This document shows positions 1 through 8,435 of a stretch of DNA of 45,114 nt, piece after piece. The notes beneath the pieces were generated by a model. The model did no database searches. It saw only the letters and a list, made by a program, of their open reading frames with translations, and was not told the origin of the DNA. Where the stretch lies: NCBI GenBank assembly GCA_900315435.1, contig OMYY01000023.1, forward strand, positions 1-45,114. Reading direction: 5' to 3'. This stretch comes from an uncultured Spirochaetaceae bacterium (GTDB taxonomy: Bacteria > Spirochaetota > Spirochaetia > Sphaerochaetales > Sphaerochaetaceae). Both the position numbers and the translations under genes were made by a program. Numbering within the stretch: position 1 is the stretch's first letter; every line of letters starts with the position of its first letter.

Positions 1-71
1 ATCGGTTTGGCCTCTTCCTGAGGAGGTGGAAGACAAGGCCTTTTTAGGGTGGTACATTTTGTGCCGATCAA

Positions 72-878
72 ATGGATCAAAAATTCTTGATTAAACACAC
101 GCTCGCCTACCGGAAGCAGGTGCTCGACGGGAAAAGTTCGGATTTCTATCCGGTCTTTACCCTGGTCCTGTCCTTCTCGCTAAAGCCATGGCCCTATCCG
201 CGGGACCTGGAGGGTGTGCTCCGGATTCCCGAGGAGTACCAGGGTTGCGTGAGCAACTACACGGTGAAGAACCTGTTCGAAGTGGCGTTCCTGCCACGGG
301 AGGTGATCGATGCGTTCACGAGCGACTTCTATTTCGTGGCGGACTGCGTGTGGCAGCTGAGGGCGAAGGGGACCTACACCTATCCCCCCGACCGTGAGGT
401 GAGGCACCTGTTCGCGCTGATGCGGGTGCTGGCCGCCCTGACGGGGGACCAGCGGTTCGTGAAGGTGATGGGAAAGGTATCTTTGGACGAAGGAGGAAAG
501 ACGACGATGGCGAAAGCGTTGGACACCATTTGGAATGGCGGGAAGGCGGAAGGTCTTGCCGAAGGGAAGGCGGAGGGTCTTGCCGAAGGAAAGGCGAAGG
601 GCCATGCCGAAGGGAAGGCGGAAGGACTTGCTGAAGGAAAGGCGAAGGGCCTTGCCGAAGGAAAAGCGGAAGGCCTTGCCGAAGGGAAGGCAAAAGGTCT
701 TGCTGAAGGTCTCGCCGAAGGGAAGGCAAAACAAAAGGACGCGTTCGCGCGGAAGTTGCTCGACGCCCACTTCTCCGACGCCGACATCATCTCCTATGCG
801 GAAATCTCCGCACAGAGGCTGCAAGAGCTAAAGGAACAGATGGTGTCAGAAGGGAAGGAGCCCTACAACGGGCAGTAG
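72..878 (+). pseudogene. Rpn-family nuclease/transposase, N-terminal catalytic half missing
   Basis: The 268-residue product matches the C-terminal half of the Rpn family (recombination-promoting nuclease, putative transposase with a PD-(D/E)XK fold). Seen: a start like AYRKQVL, then FYPVFTLVLSFSLKPW, LFEVAFLPREVIDAF and FVADCVWQLRAKG, which are typical mid-family blocks. The usual N-terminal nuclease part (about 100 residues) is absent: an in-frame TAG at 45-47 closes the frame just upstream, and homology seems to begin around 48-72. The C-terminal third is a charged repeat (residues 158-220) followed by a short helical tail. There is no clear ribosome binding site. I infer a 5'-truncated or frameshifted remnant. 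An upstream part in another frame lies outside the window, so this cannot be settled here. Confidence 0.6.
543..731 (+). repeat. 24-bp in-frame tandem repeat (KAEGLAEG)
   Basis: Seven copies of a 24-bp unit encode the octapeptide K-A-(E/K)-G-(L/H)-A-E-G, followed by an extra LAEG half unit and KAK. The copies vary by single bases. Such repeats are common before the C-terminus of Rpn-family proteins and probably form a long charged helix. Copy number differs from the related array at 973-1044, which has three. Confidence 0.9.
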
Positions 879-882
879 GCCT

Positions 883-913
883 AAGGGCTGGAGCTGGCTG
901 GTTCCAGCCCTTT
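883..913 (+). terminator. Hairpin after the first Rpn fragment
   Basis: A perfect 10-bp stem (AAGGGCTGGA with TCCAGCCCTT) around a 10-nt loop lies 5 nt after the stop codon. The stem ends in only three T residues and no T run follows, so termination would be weak. Confidence 0.4.
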
Positions 914-936
914 CAAGCGGACAAGGGAATGGAGCG

Positions 937-1203
937 ATGGCGAAAGCGTTGGACACCATTTGGAATGGCGGGAAGGCGGAGGGTCTTGCCGAAGGAAAGG
1001 CAGAGGGCCTTGCGGAAGGGAAGGCGGAAGGTCTTGCGGAAGGGAAGGCCTCGCAAAAGGATGCGTTCGCGCGGAAGCTGCTTGACGCTCACTTCTCCGA
1101 CGCCGACATCATCTCCTATGTGGAAATCTCCAGTCAGCGGCTGAAAAAGCTGAAGGAGCGGATGGGGCAGAGGTTCTACGGTGACCATTTCAGTTCCAGC
1201 TGA
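937..1203 (+). pseudogene. Duplicated C-terminal tail of the Rpn-family gene
   Basis: This 88-residue frame repeats the tail of the preceding fragment. Both begin MAKALDTIWNGG, continue into KAEGLAEG repeats (three here, seven there), and then share DAFARKLLDAHFSDADIISY and an EIS(A/S)QRL segment. Nothing of the catalytic or middle region precedes it; the bases before the ATG are only weakly similar to those before position 507. It is best read as the leftover 3' end of a second transposase copy, or as a partial tandem duplication. Its end overlaps the convergent lipoprotein gene by 14 bp. Expression as a free peptide is possible but unsupported. Confidence 0.6.
973..1044 (+). repeat. 24-bp in-frame repeat, second array (3 copies)
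   Basis: Three copies of the 24-bp KAEGLAEG unit. It sits inside a larger direct repeat: 505-560 and 935-990 are nearly identical, and similarity resumes after the arrays (about 735-825 and 1055-1145). Confidence 0.85.
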
Positions 1204-1894
1204 CCGAGGCGTCAATCGGGTGCTGCAATAACAGCACGTCAATCAGCGGGAAGGTGAATGATGCCGTATTCGCGCTCTCCTTCTGCATGTTCGACACAGA
1301 AGTGATTGGTTTCGGAGTGTCGATCTTGATGGTGAAGGAACTCGTCCTCACTGCATCGGGCGCTTCGTCTCCCAGCATGAACGAGAGCATGTCCAGGTAT
1401 TCTTCCTCACTGATGCCTTGGTTGAACCGGGGACCGAAGGGCTGGAAGTCATCGCTAGAGAGGATCGGTACGATTTTCTCCAATTCCGGATAGTTGTCAA
1501 TCGAGAGGTGGATCCTCAAGGTCTGGTCCTTCAGGGTCAGGATATCCTGGCCGGAGCTCCCTCCCAGCGCCTCGACGAGACCTTGGATGTCGTGGAAGGT
1601 GAAGAAGAGCATGTAGCTTCGCTCGCCGACTTTTTCGAGCTCGAGGTTGTCGACTCCGCTTCCCCCTCGGAAGCTCTCCGCCATCTCCTCCATCAGTCGG
1701 TCGACGGAAATTTCTGGGTCATCCGGGTCGGTGAACGTGTCGAAATCGTTCGCCACATTGACGAAGAAGGGCTGGCTTGTCACATAGCTGGTGGCCTCAT
1801 GCTCTCCGTCTGCCTGCTCGATGGAAAGCTGTTGGGTTACACTGCACCCGCAAAGCAGGCAGGTGGCAGCGAAGAGGAAAAGAGATTTCTGCAT
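1190..1894 (-). CDS. Lipoprotein of unknown function
   Basis: A 234-residue protein with a classic lipoprotein signal: MQKS, a hydrophobic stretch, and the lipobox LCGC with the modified Cys near residue 16. The frame is open 36 codons further upstream, but only the ATG at 1894 places the signal peptide at the N-terminus. The mature part is acidic, with no domain I recognise; a segment EEEYLDMLSFMLGDEAPD lies near the C-terminal third. It starts 7 nt after the stop of the radical SAM gene, so the two are probably cotranscribed. No Shine-Dalgarno sequence is visible, but TATAAT sits 6 nt before the ATG (1901-1906), which could also give a short leaderless transcript. Likely anchored in a membrane; role unknown. 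Confidence 0.8.
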   Translation of the reverse strand: MQKSLFLFAATCLLCGCSVTQQLSIEQADGEHEATSYVTSQPFFVNVANDFDTFTDPDDPEISVDRLMEEMAESFRGGSGVDNLELEKVGERSYMLFFTFHDIQGLVEALGGSSGQDILTLKDQTLRIHLSIDNYPELEKIVPILSSDDFQPFGPRFNQGISEEEYLDMLSFMLGDEAPDAVRTSSFTIKIDTPKPITSVSNMQKESANTASFTFPLIDVLLLQHPIDASVSWN

Positions 1895-1901
1895 GGTCTG
1901 A

Positions 1902-3491
1902 TTATACCTGCGGCTCAAAGAAGAGACTACCGTTTTGTTCCTGATAGATGGCCAGCATCCTCTGCCTGGCCGGGTATCGCTTAAGAAAGGTGTCTGGATC
2001 AAGGTGTTCCAGCTCGCTGAGCTCGTTCGGGTCCCAAAAGAGCTCGACGACGGGAGGCTCTCCGGTCTCGAGGAGATAGGCGATCCCCTGATAGAGCTCC
2101 ATGTAGCTTGTGAGGAGTTTCTGGTACTTCTGCTTTCCGAGCTTTTTCAGCACGAGCCGGACAAATTCGTCCTGCAACTGGTAGATATCCTCTGATTCGC
2201 GGCCTTTGCTGAAGACCCCGAATCCATAGCATAGCTCATGGCAGGCAAGCTGGCTGATCTGGGAGAAGAGACCCATCCACGCCCAGGCTTGTCCCTTGGT
2301 GTAGAACAGGTCGCAGCCTTGCTTCATGGTCATGGCTGTGGCGATCGCATTTCTGTCCATCGTAGCGCTTTCCTCCAGCAGGTAGGGGGAATGGTGTTCG
2401 TAGACGATCGGCATATGGATGGCTTCATCCCCGAGTTTTGTACCGGGAAGCAGGCTGAGCAGGAAGATGTCGATGTTGCTTGGCTTGTAGCCGATCGCAT
2501 CATCAAGGCTCTTGGAGAATCCCTCCAAGGTATCTCCTGGCAGGCCGATAATCAGGTCCAGGCCGAAGGTGATACCGCTGCTGGAAAGCATGCGCACGTT
2601 CTTCCGGAACTTGTCCATCTGCATGTGTCGGTCGATTGCTTCCAACGCCTTGGGATTGGAGGATTGCATGCCGATCTGCAGGGCGCAGTCGAGTTGGCTG
2701 AAGAGCCTGACCAGTTCCTCGTCAAGCAACTCGGCCCGGTTCTCGAAGGTGAAATGGACCCCCTTGGCCTTCTTGATGAAGAGCTGGAGCAGCTTCTTGG
2801 TCCGTTCCTTGTCCATGTTGAAGGTGGGATCCAGCACGAAGATGTCACGGACGTGGTGGGCGAGCAGGTAGTCCAGCTCCCGCTCGATCCGCTCCATCGG
2901 AAAGTGGCGCACGCTGCGGATGCCCTTGCTCTCGAAGCAGAAGGCGCAGTGGAAGGGACAGCCTCTGGTCAGTTCCCAGAGCACCGAGCCGGAGATGGCG
3001 AGGAAGGGGTCGGCCTTGTGGTCTAGGATCACGCTCCCCAGTGTCGCCACATCCCCTGGACAGGCGTAGGTGAGATCCCCGCCACGGGTGACGATGCCTT
3101 GGATGCCGGTGGGCATCACGCCACGTCCGACCATTTCCAACGCCTTGGGGACGCTCTCCTCTCCCTCGCCGAGGGAGAGGAAGGTGTAGATATGCAAATC
3201 GAAGCTCTTGGGGTTGGCGGTCACTTCAGGGCCGCCTGCAAAGAGCACCACTTCGGGCCGGAGTCGGGTCAGTTCCTGGACAAACCGGTCGAACCAGGAA
3301 CGGTTCCAGAGGTAGACGGAAATCCCGATGACGTCGCCCTTGGTCTGGCGTGCAGCCTTCTTGGGATCCTCGGAAATGAAATGGTTTTCCAGCTTGGTGT
3401 CGCCGCCCAAGGCCTCCTGTATGCAGAGCGCCCCCAGCGGGTAGCTGAAATTGCCTTTCTCGTAACAGCAGGAGACAAGTGTGGTTCGCAT
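1902..3491 (-). CDS. B12-binding-type radical SAM protein (DUF4080-like)
   Basis: A 529-residue protein with the layout of cobalamin-dependent radical SAM enzymes. Residues 1-145 resemble a B12-binding Rossmann domain (PLGALCIQEAL, VIGISVYLWNR, VLFAGGPEVTANP) but lack the DxHxxG histidine motif. Residues 170-370 are the radical SAM core with the [4Fe-4S] cysteines C178, C182 and C185 (CPFHCAFC). The C-terminal 160 residues, with FYTKGQAWAWMGL, resemble DUF4080. The substrate cannot be told from sequence; family members modify tetrapyrroles, tRNAs, lipids or peptides. The ATG has no Shine-Dalgarno sequence and a promoter sits directly before it. The lipoprotein gene follows 7 nt downstream. 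Confidence 0.85.
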   Translation of the reverse strand: MRTTLVSCCYEKGNFSYPLGALCIQEALGGDTKLENHFISEDPKKAARQTKGDVIGISVYLWNRSWFDRFVQELTRLRPEVVLFAGGPEVTANPKSFDLHIYTFLSLGEGEESVPKALEMVGRGVMPTGIQGIVTRGGDLTYACPGDVATLGSVILDHKADPFLAISGSVLWELTRGCPFHCAFCFESKGIRSVRHFPMERIERELDYLLAHHVRDIFVLDPTFNMDKERTKKLLQLFIKKAKGVHFTFENRAELLDEELVRLFSQLDCALQIGMQSSNPKALEAIDRHMQMDKFRKNVRMLSSSGITFGLDLIIGLPGDTLEGFSKSLDDAIGYKPSNIDIFLLSLLPGTKLGDEAIHMPIVYEHHSPYLLEESATMDRNAIATAMTMKQGCDLFYTKGQAWAWMGLFSQISQLACHELCYGFGVFSKGRESEDIYQLQDEFVRLVLKKLGKQKYQKLLTSYMELYQGIAYLLETGEPPVVELFWDPNELSELEHLDPDTFLKRYPARQRMLAIYQEQNGSLFFEPQV

Positions 3492-3497
3492 GGCACC

Positions 3498-3526
3498 ACA
3501 GTAGCCGTTTCTTGAGTCGAAGGCAA
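3498..3526 (-). promoter_or_regulatory. Promoter of the radical SAM gene, leaderless type
   Basis: TTGCCT, a 17-nt spacer and TACTGT, with the -10 box ending 6 nt before the ATG at 3491. The start of transcription would fall at or next to the start codon. The -10 match is weak (3 of 6). It overlaps the divergent promoter of the next gene. Confidence 0.4.
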
Positions 3527-3540
3527 TGATATGCTACAGT
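3512..3540 (+). promoter_or_regulatory. Promoter of the secreted protein gene
   Basis: TTGAGT, a 17-nt spacer and TACAGT preceded by TGC (extended -10). The ATG lies 18 nt further on behind the ribosome binding site AAGGAG (3547-3552). Confidence 0.55.
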
Positions 3541-3558
3541 GCCGGCAAGGAGTTTTCC

Positions 3559-4347
3559 ATGAGACGTTTTCTTCTCTCCCTTGCCATCGCATGCTCGATG
3601 GGCGCTCTTTTTTCCATGCAGGCCTCGATTGAGAAAAGCTATCCCAACCAGTTTCTGGTAAGCTGGAGCGAAGTGCCCGGAGCGGTCCATTACGATTTGT
3701 ACGCCAATGGCGAGGCGATGGCGCGGGTGGATGGCGCCGTTCTTTCCCATTCGGTCGGCAGCAACGACAAGCCGCTTTTCTCCAACCGGGACTATACCCT
3801 GATTGTCGCCGCCCGCGACGCCGACAACCGGGATCTGGATGCCATCGCCCTGAAGGGGACGACCGGGACCTGGAGCGGTTCTTACCGGTGGACCAACACG
3901 ACCGGGGACGACAACAAGGGGCGATGCACGATGATCCATTACGTCTTGGACGACCGGCCGGAGGGAATGGTCATCCAGAGCGAGTTGCCTGGGCTGGGCC
4001 TGCAGGTAGTCAGTCCCATGCCTGTTTCCGATAGCTGGACCAAGTTCGAGGACCCATCGGCGGAGGTCTACCGGGCCAACTCGGTCATTTTCAACACCAC
4101 CAATTTCAAGCCGAGCAAATTCAAGGTGGAAGCGATCGAACAGGATGCCAGCGGTGTGACCGACATCCTGAAGACCAAGGCGATGAGCTTTACCTTCACG
4201 ACGACCAGCTACTACCGGCTGATTGTCGACGAGGATGGGCGGCGTTGCGTGCTTTTCTCCACCAAGGGGAGCGGACTGGCTGCCACCGGAATCTTCAAGA
4301 ATCCGGATGACCGTTGGGACGGTGCCTTCTGCGTTCCCGAGGAGTGA
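3559..4347 (+). CDS. Secreted protein of unknown function
   Basis: A 262-residue protein with a Sec signal peptide (MRRFLLSLAIACSMGALFSMQA, cleavage likely after residue 22). The start at 3559 is fixed by AAGGAG six bases upstream and by the signal peptide; the open frame begins 11 codons earlier. After the signal, NQFLVSWSEVPGAVHYDLYA resembles the first strands of a fibronectin type III-like domain. The rest is beta-rich with no recognised motif, and no membrane anchor follows. It is transcribed away from the radical SAM gene and is followed by the topA promoter, so it is probably a single-gene unit. Exported to the periplasm or outside; role unknown. Confidence 0.75.
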   Translation: MRRFLLSLAIACSMGALFSMQASIEKSYPNQFLVSWSEVPGAVHYDLYANGEAMARVDGAVLSHSVGSNDKPLFSNRDYTLIVAARDADNRDLDAIALKGTTGTWSGSYRWTNTTGDDNKGRCTMIHYVLDDRPEGMVIQSELPGLGLQVVSPMPVSDSWTKFEDPSAEVYRANSVIFNTTNFKPSKFKVEAIEQDASGVTDILKTKAMSFTFTTTSYYRLIVDEDGRRCVLFSTKGSGLAATGIFKNPDDRWDGAFCVPEE

Positions 4348-4390
4348 GCCCTATATATTAAGAGGTATACGGAAAAATTTTTTCAGGTTT

Positions 4391-4407
4391 CCTCTACATA
4401 GTAGAGG
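4391..4407. repeat. Perfect inverted repeat before topA
   Basis: CCTCTAC-ATA-GTAGAGG: a perfect 7-bp palindrome around a 3-nt centre, 26 bp before the topA -35 box. It has no T tail on either strand, so it is a poor terminator; it could be a protein-binding site. Confidence 0.5.
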
Positions 4408-4432
4408 GGGATTCTCCTTTCGGGTCGTGCGG

Positions 4433-4461
4433 TTGACAAAGTTTTTTTGCTTGGCTATTTC
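4433..4461 (+). promoter_or_regulatory. topA promoter
   Basis: TTGACA (consensus -35), a 17-nt spacer rich in T, and TATTTC. It gives a leader of about 30 nt to the ATG at 4498, with GAGGAAGG acting as ribosome binding site. Confidence 0.65.
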
Positions 4462-4497
4462 TGTGGAGCGAATACTCTGAGGAAGGTGGGTCCAATC

Positions 4498-7032
4498 ATG
4501 GAACAGCCAAAGAAGACGTTGGTGATTGTCGAGTCTCCAACCAAAGCACAGACCATCGGGAAATTCCTCCCGAAGAACTATACGGTGATAGCCAGCAAGG
4601 GGCATATCCGCGACTTGCCTGAGAAATCGATGGGAATCGAGCCTGGTACCTACCAGCCGGAGTACGAGATTGTTCCGGGCAAGCAGCCCCTGATCAAAGA
4701 GTTGAAGAGCGAATTGTCCAAAAGCGACGAGTTGCTGTTGGCGACTGATGAAGACCGCGAGGGAGAGGCAATCAGCTGGCACCTGCTGCAGGTGCTCAAG
4801 CCGAAGGTGCCCTATCGGCGTATGGTCTTCCACGAAATCACCAAACCGGCAATCCTTTCCGCCCTCGACCATGGTCGTCCGTTGGACGAGAATCTGGTGC
4901 GGGCGCAGGAGGCAAGGCGTGTGGTCGACCGTCTGTACGGCTATACGCTTTCCCCGCTGATCTGCACCAAGCTGGCCCAGAAAAAGCTTTCCGCGGGGCG
5001 TGTCCAGTCTGTCGGTTTGAAGCTGACAGTCGACCGGGAGCGGGAGCGCATCCAGTTCGAGACCAACACGTACTTTGACGCGTTGGCCCACCTGGTCAGC
5101 GCAGGCGGGCAACCGTACGATGCCCGCTTGGTCCGTGTCGGGGACCGGAATCTCGCCTCAAGCAAGGACTTCGACTCGGTCACCGGAACGTACAAGGGGA
5201 AAAAGAGCCTGCGGCTGGACGAGGAGGGTGCCAAACAGCTTGTCGAGCGGTTGAAAAAGGCCACGTACCAGGTCATCGATATCCAGAAGAAGCCTTTTTC
5301 CAGCAGTCCGTACGCTCCATTTACCACCAGCACCTTGCAACAGGAAGGCATCCGCAAGCTGCACATGAGCGCCAGCCAGGTGATGGCGACAGCGCAAATC
5401 CTCTATGAGAACGGTTTTATCACCTATATGCGTACCGACAGCATTTCCCTTTCCAAGGAGGGGACGCAGGCGGCACGAGGACAGGTCGAGGAACTGTATG
5501 GGGCGTCCTTCCTTTCCCCGAGTCCGAGGGTTTTCAAGACCCATACCGCCGGAGCGCAGGAGGCCCACGAGGCCATTCGGCCGGCGACGCCTTTCCGGCG
5601 TCCGGAGGAGACAGGCCTTTCCGGTCGTGAGCTGGCCCTGTATGGCATGATTTGGAAACGGACGTTGGCTTCCCAGATGGCAAACGCGCAGAAGGCGACC
5701 ACCACCGTCTCCATCAAGGCCGACGACGCTCTGTTCAGCGCCAGCGGCACCCAGGTGGTCTTTCCCGGATACCTGAAGGTCTATGTCGAGGATATCGATG
5801 ACCCGAATGCTACCCGTGACGACCAGCAGACGCTATTGCCGTCCCTTGCGGTAGGAGAGACGGAGACGCTTGCCGGGCTGGTCGAGGAGTCCCACCAGAC
5901 CAAGCCGAGACCTCGTTACACCGAAGCCAGCCTGGTCAAGGAGATGGAGGACAGGGGTATCGGTCGTCCGAGCACCTACGCCACCATCATCAAGACGCTG
6001 CTTGACCGTTCCTATGTCGAGAAGCAGAACGGGGCTTTGGTGCCAACCTTTGTCGGCTACGGTGTCTGCCAGTACCTGGAGGATTCCTTCGGCAAGTTCA
6101 TCGACTATGATTTTACCAAGCACATGGAGGAGGGGCTCGACCAGATTGCCGCGGCGAGCGAGGACGAACTGACCTTCCTTCGGAGCTTCTTCGAGGGCGC
6201 GGACGGTCTTGAGGCCTTCATCAAGGCGGCAAAGCCGGTTCCCGGAAAGGATTCCCGCAAACTCCGCCTTCCGCAGATTTCCGAGGAGAACCCAATCTAC
6301 CTTGGCCCCTACGGGTGTTTCGTGACCAAGCCGGCCGAAGGGGAGGAAAAACCCGAATACATCTCCATTCCGAGCGAATGGATGCCGGGTACGGTGACCG
6401 ATCGGATGGTCAAGGACCTGCTTTCCAATGGCAAGGAGCCCAAGGCCACCAGCCAGAACGAGGAGATTGGCGAGGGAATCACGCTACGTAGCGGCAAGTT
6501 CGGCCCGTATTGGAGTCGTGACCAGAAGAACGCCAGCGTGCCTTCTTGGGCGAGCGAGGAGGAGAGGCATGACCCTGCTTTCGCCTCCAAGTACCTTTCC
6601 CTTCCCCGCGTATTGGGGCAGGACAGTCAGGGTCAGGAAGTATTTGCGACGGTCGGCAAGTTCGGTCCCTATGTGGGTTGCAACCACCAGTTCCGCAACC
6701 TGAACAAGAAAGACCATGACCAGGAGCTCTTTACCATCACGCTCGAGCAGGCTTTGTCGTTGCTTGCCGAGGAGAAGAAACCCTTCGGGCGTGGCAAGAA
6801 ACGGGCTGCCGCTTCCTCGGCAAGTGCCGCAAGCCAGGTCGCCACTATCGGGCTCTTCGAGGGAAATCCGGTCACGATCGCCCACGGACGCTATGGCTAT
6901 TACGTGAAGTTCGGCGGGGAGAATTATGCCCTGCCGAACCAATACAAGCGGGATGAGGCTACAGCCAAGTCGGTTCCGCTTGACGAGGTCATCGCGATTA
7001 TCGAGAAGAAACGACAGAAGGATAAAAGCTGA
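4498..7032 (+). CDS. topA: DNA topoisomerase I
   Basis: An 844-residue type IA topoisomerase, which relaxes negative supercoils by nicking and passing a single strand. The N-terminal Toprim domain shows VIVESPTKAQ (Glu12) and DEDREGE at 84-90, the metal-binding acidic triad. The catalytic tyrosine is Tyr310 in ITYMRTDS. The C-terminal third carries glycine-aromatic topoisomerase repeats (GKFGPYWS, GKFGPYVG, GRYGYYVKF) rather than the four-cysteine zinc fingers of E. coli TopA. The ATG at 4498 is preferred over one 17 codons upstream because GAGGAAGG precedes it and the product then begins MEQPKKTLVIVES as in the family. A PIN-like protein gene follows 5 nt after the stop codon. Confidence 0.97.
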   Translation: MEQPKKTLVIVESPTKAQTIGKFLPKNYTVIASKGHIRDLPEKSMGIEPGTYQPEYEIVPGKQPLIKELKSELSKSDELLLATDEDREGEAISWHLLQVLKPKVPYRRMVFHEITKPAILSALDHGRPLDENLVRAQEARRVVDRLYGYTLSPLICTKLAQKKLSAGRVQSVGLKLTVDRERERIQFETNTYFDALAHLVSAGGQPYDARLVRVGDRNLASSKDFDSVTGTYKGKKSLRLDEEGAKQLVERLKKATYQVIDIQKKPFSSSPYAPFTTSTLQQEGIRKLHMSASQVMATAQILYENGFITYMRTDSISLSKEGTQAARGQVEELYGASFLSPSPRVFKTHTAGAQEAHEAIRPATPFRRPEETGLSGRELALYGMIWKRTLASQMANAQKATTTVSIKADDALFSASGTQVVFPGYLKVYVEDIDDPNATRDDQQTLLPSLAVGETETLAGLVEESHQTKPRPRYTEASLVKEMEDRGIGRPSTYATIIKTLLDRSYVEKQNGALVPTFVGYGVCQYLEDSFGKFIDYDFTKHMEEGLDQIAAASEDELTFLRSFFEGADGLEAFIKAAKPVPGKDSRKLRLPQISEENPIYLGPYGCFVTKPAEGEEKPEYISIPSEWMPGTVTDRMVKDLLSNGKEPKATSQNEEIGEGITLRSGKFGPYWSRDQKNASVPSWASEEERHDPAFASKYLSLPRVLGQDSQGQEVFATVGKFGPYVGCNHQFRNLNKKDHDQELFTITLEQALSLLAEEKKPFGRGKKRAAASSASAASQVATIGLFEGNPVTIAHGRYGYYVKFGGENYALPNQYKRDEATAKSVPLDEVIAIIEKKRQKDKS

Positions 7033-7037
7033 GCGCC

Positions 7038-8108
7038 ATGGCACGTTTTTTTAGACAGCGCCGGCGTCCCCCACGTACGCCGATGCTGCACTCGGACGCC
7101 TATCTTGACAACCTTGCGGGCGAGTTCAACCTTGCCCCGCAGGAGGTCCTCACCATCATCCGTTCCGTCGGGTTCGACGCTGAGAAGGTGCCGGCCGACT
7201 TGGTGGACCTGCTCCGCGAGGTGATTGCCTGTAAGCTCCACCAGTTGGACCGCTTCAAGAGCGCGGACCCCGCATATGAGCAGAAGCTGGATGAGATGCT
7301 GCGGGATTTCGACGAGATCTACATCGACACCGCCCCCATCATCCAGATGGACTGGTTCCTCCATTTCGTGGCGGACGTCAGGCCGATCCTCCGCAGGAGA
7401 AAGAAGAAGCTGATCATCCTGGAAAAGACCATGGAGGAGCTCCACGGCCTGAAGGACAACCCGGAGAAGGACAGGGATGTCAGGGTACGGGCCACCATCC
7501 GTCCGGATTTGATCCGATGGCTTTGCCGGCAGGGCTATATCCGTATCGGGGATACCGGCAGCGACGGAATCGCCGACGACCATCTGGTCAAGCTCTTTTC
7601 CCGGATCGGGCAGAACGAGAATGTCCTTCTGGTCACCCAGGACCGGGGGCTGAGCGAGCGCATCATCCGTCTTGGCCATGCGTCCTACGAGAAGGGCCCC
7701 CAGTCGGTCAAGCAGAGTTTCTGGGAGAAATTGCTGCGTAAGCCGGTGGTCTACCAGGATCCTCACGAGATGGTGGTCTGCAAGCTGACCGAAGGCGGGC
7801 TGCTCAAGCGTTGCTATATCTGTCCCGATTGCCAGCAAAGCTATTATGACGAGTTCAGTCATGCCGATGGCATGATTCCCGACAGCGCTTGCATCGCCAA
7901 GCATCAGCAGAACGAGGCAAAGCTGAGGGCTGAGGAGGAACGCAAGGTCCGGCTCGAGCAGCAGAGGGCAGCAGCCGCAGCCCGCAGGGCGGCGCGTCCC
8001 TCGGTCGAGAAGCGGATCAGGGAGCGCCAGCGGAAGCTGAGGCGGAATGGCTTGCTGGTCGTGCTTTTCGGTATCTTTCTTGTTTTGGTTCTCCTCTTCG
8101 CCCTGTAA
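7038..8108 (+). CDS. Tail-anchored PIN-like protein with zinc-ribbon segment
   Basis: A 356-residue protein I cannot match to a named family. Residues 93-215 look like a PIN nuclease domain: IYIDTAPII (Asp97), LEKTMEELHGLKD (Glu134), GIADDHLVKLF (Asp180/181) and VLLVTQDRGLSERI (Asp202), the spacing and acidic set of PhoH-associated PIN domains. Residues 257-290 hold CYICPDC and SACIAKH, a possible zinc site (Cys259, Cys262, Cys265, Cys285, His289). Residues 292-336 are a basic, probably coiled helix, and residues 338-356 form one hydrophobic segment ending at the C-terminus, so the protein should be tail-anchored with its domains in the cytoplasm. The gene starts 5 nt after topA and should share its transcript. 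RNase activity is an inference. Confidence 0.7.
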   Translation: MARFFRQRRRPPRTPMLHSDAYLDNLAGEFNLAPQEVLTIIRSVGFDAEKVPADLVDLLREVIACKLHQLDRFKSADPAYEQKLDEMLRDFDEIYIDTAPIIQMDWFLHFVADVRPILRRRKKKLIILEKTMEELHGLKDNPEKDRDVRVRATIRPDLIRWLCRQGYIRIGDTGSDGIADDHLVKLFSRIGQNENVLLVTQDRGLSERIIRLGHASYEKGPQSVKQSFWEKLLRKPVVYQDPHEMVVCKLTEGGLLKRCYICPDCQQSYYDEFSHADGMIPDSACIAKHQQNEAKLRAEEERKVRLEQQRAAAAARRAARPSVEKRIRERQRKLRRNGLLVVLFGIFLVLVLLFAL

Positions 8109-8279
8109 TGGATTCTCCTGAGTGCTCCTTCTTTTGGGTGGGACGTACGGTAGGAAGGACGTTTTGGCAAAAGATAAAGAGAGTCGGGAAACAGGATGCA
8201 AATGCCCCGTCTTTCGAATGATCGGCTGGTAAACGCGGTACAGGAATCTTCTATTGGCGGGAACAACCATTCCGATGAG

Positions 8280-8317
8280 AAAAAAGGAAGTGCCTCGTTG
8301 AGTTGCGAGACACTTCC
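8280..8317 (-). terminator. Terminator of the tRNA-Arg unit
   Basis: A 12-bp stem (one G-T pair) around an 8-nt loop followed by six T residues, read on the minus strand, starting 4 nt after the tRNA 3' end. The 171 bp between it and the end of the PIN-like gene show no feature I can support. Confidence 0.92.
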
Positions 8318-8320
8318 CCT

Positions 8321-8394
<74 letters not shown>

Positions 8395-8403
8395 GTACCC
8401 TCC

Positions 8404-8432
8404 ACTGTATCGAAATATCGGATAGAGAGCAA
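8404..8432 (-). promoter_or_regulatory. tRNA-Arg promoter
   Basis: TTGCTC, a 17-nt spacer and TACAGT, ending 9 nt before the tRNA 5' end. It lies between the stop codon of the upstream transporter gene and the tRNA. Confidence 0.6.
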
Positions 8433-8435
8433 GCG

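Noticed and set aside
2-94. A short plus-strand frame (PLPEEVEDKAFLGWYIL) as the missing N-terminal part of the Rpn protein
   Set aside because: It does not resemble the catalytic blocks I know from the family, and too little of it is inside the window to judge.
543-731. Tandem repeats as a possible CRISPR array
   Set aside because: The units are contiguous, in frame and coding, with no unique spacers.
180-824. Long antisense and alternate-frame reading frames opposite the KAEG repeats
   Set aside because: They arise from the repetitive high-GC sequence; they are low-complexity, have no start signals, and the plus-strand frame matches a known family.
4391-4407. Palindrome as a terminator for the secreted protein gene
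   Set aside because: A 3-nt loop and no T run on either strand.
8109-8279. Possible small gene or RNA between the PIN-like gene and the tRNA terminator
   Set aside because: No frame with a ribosome binding site and no convincing secondary structure was found.
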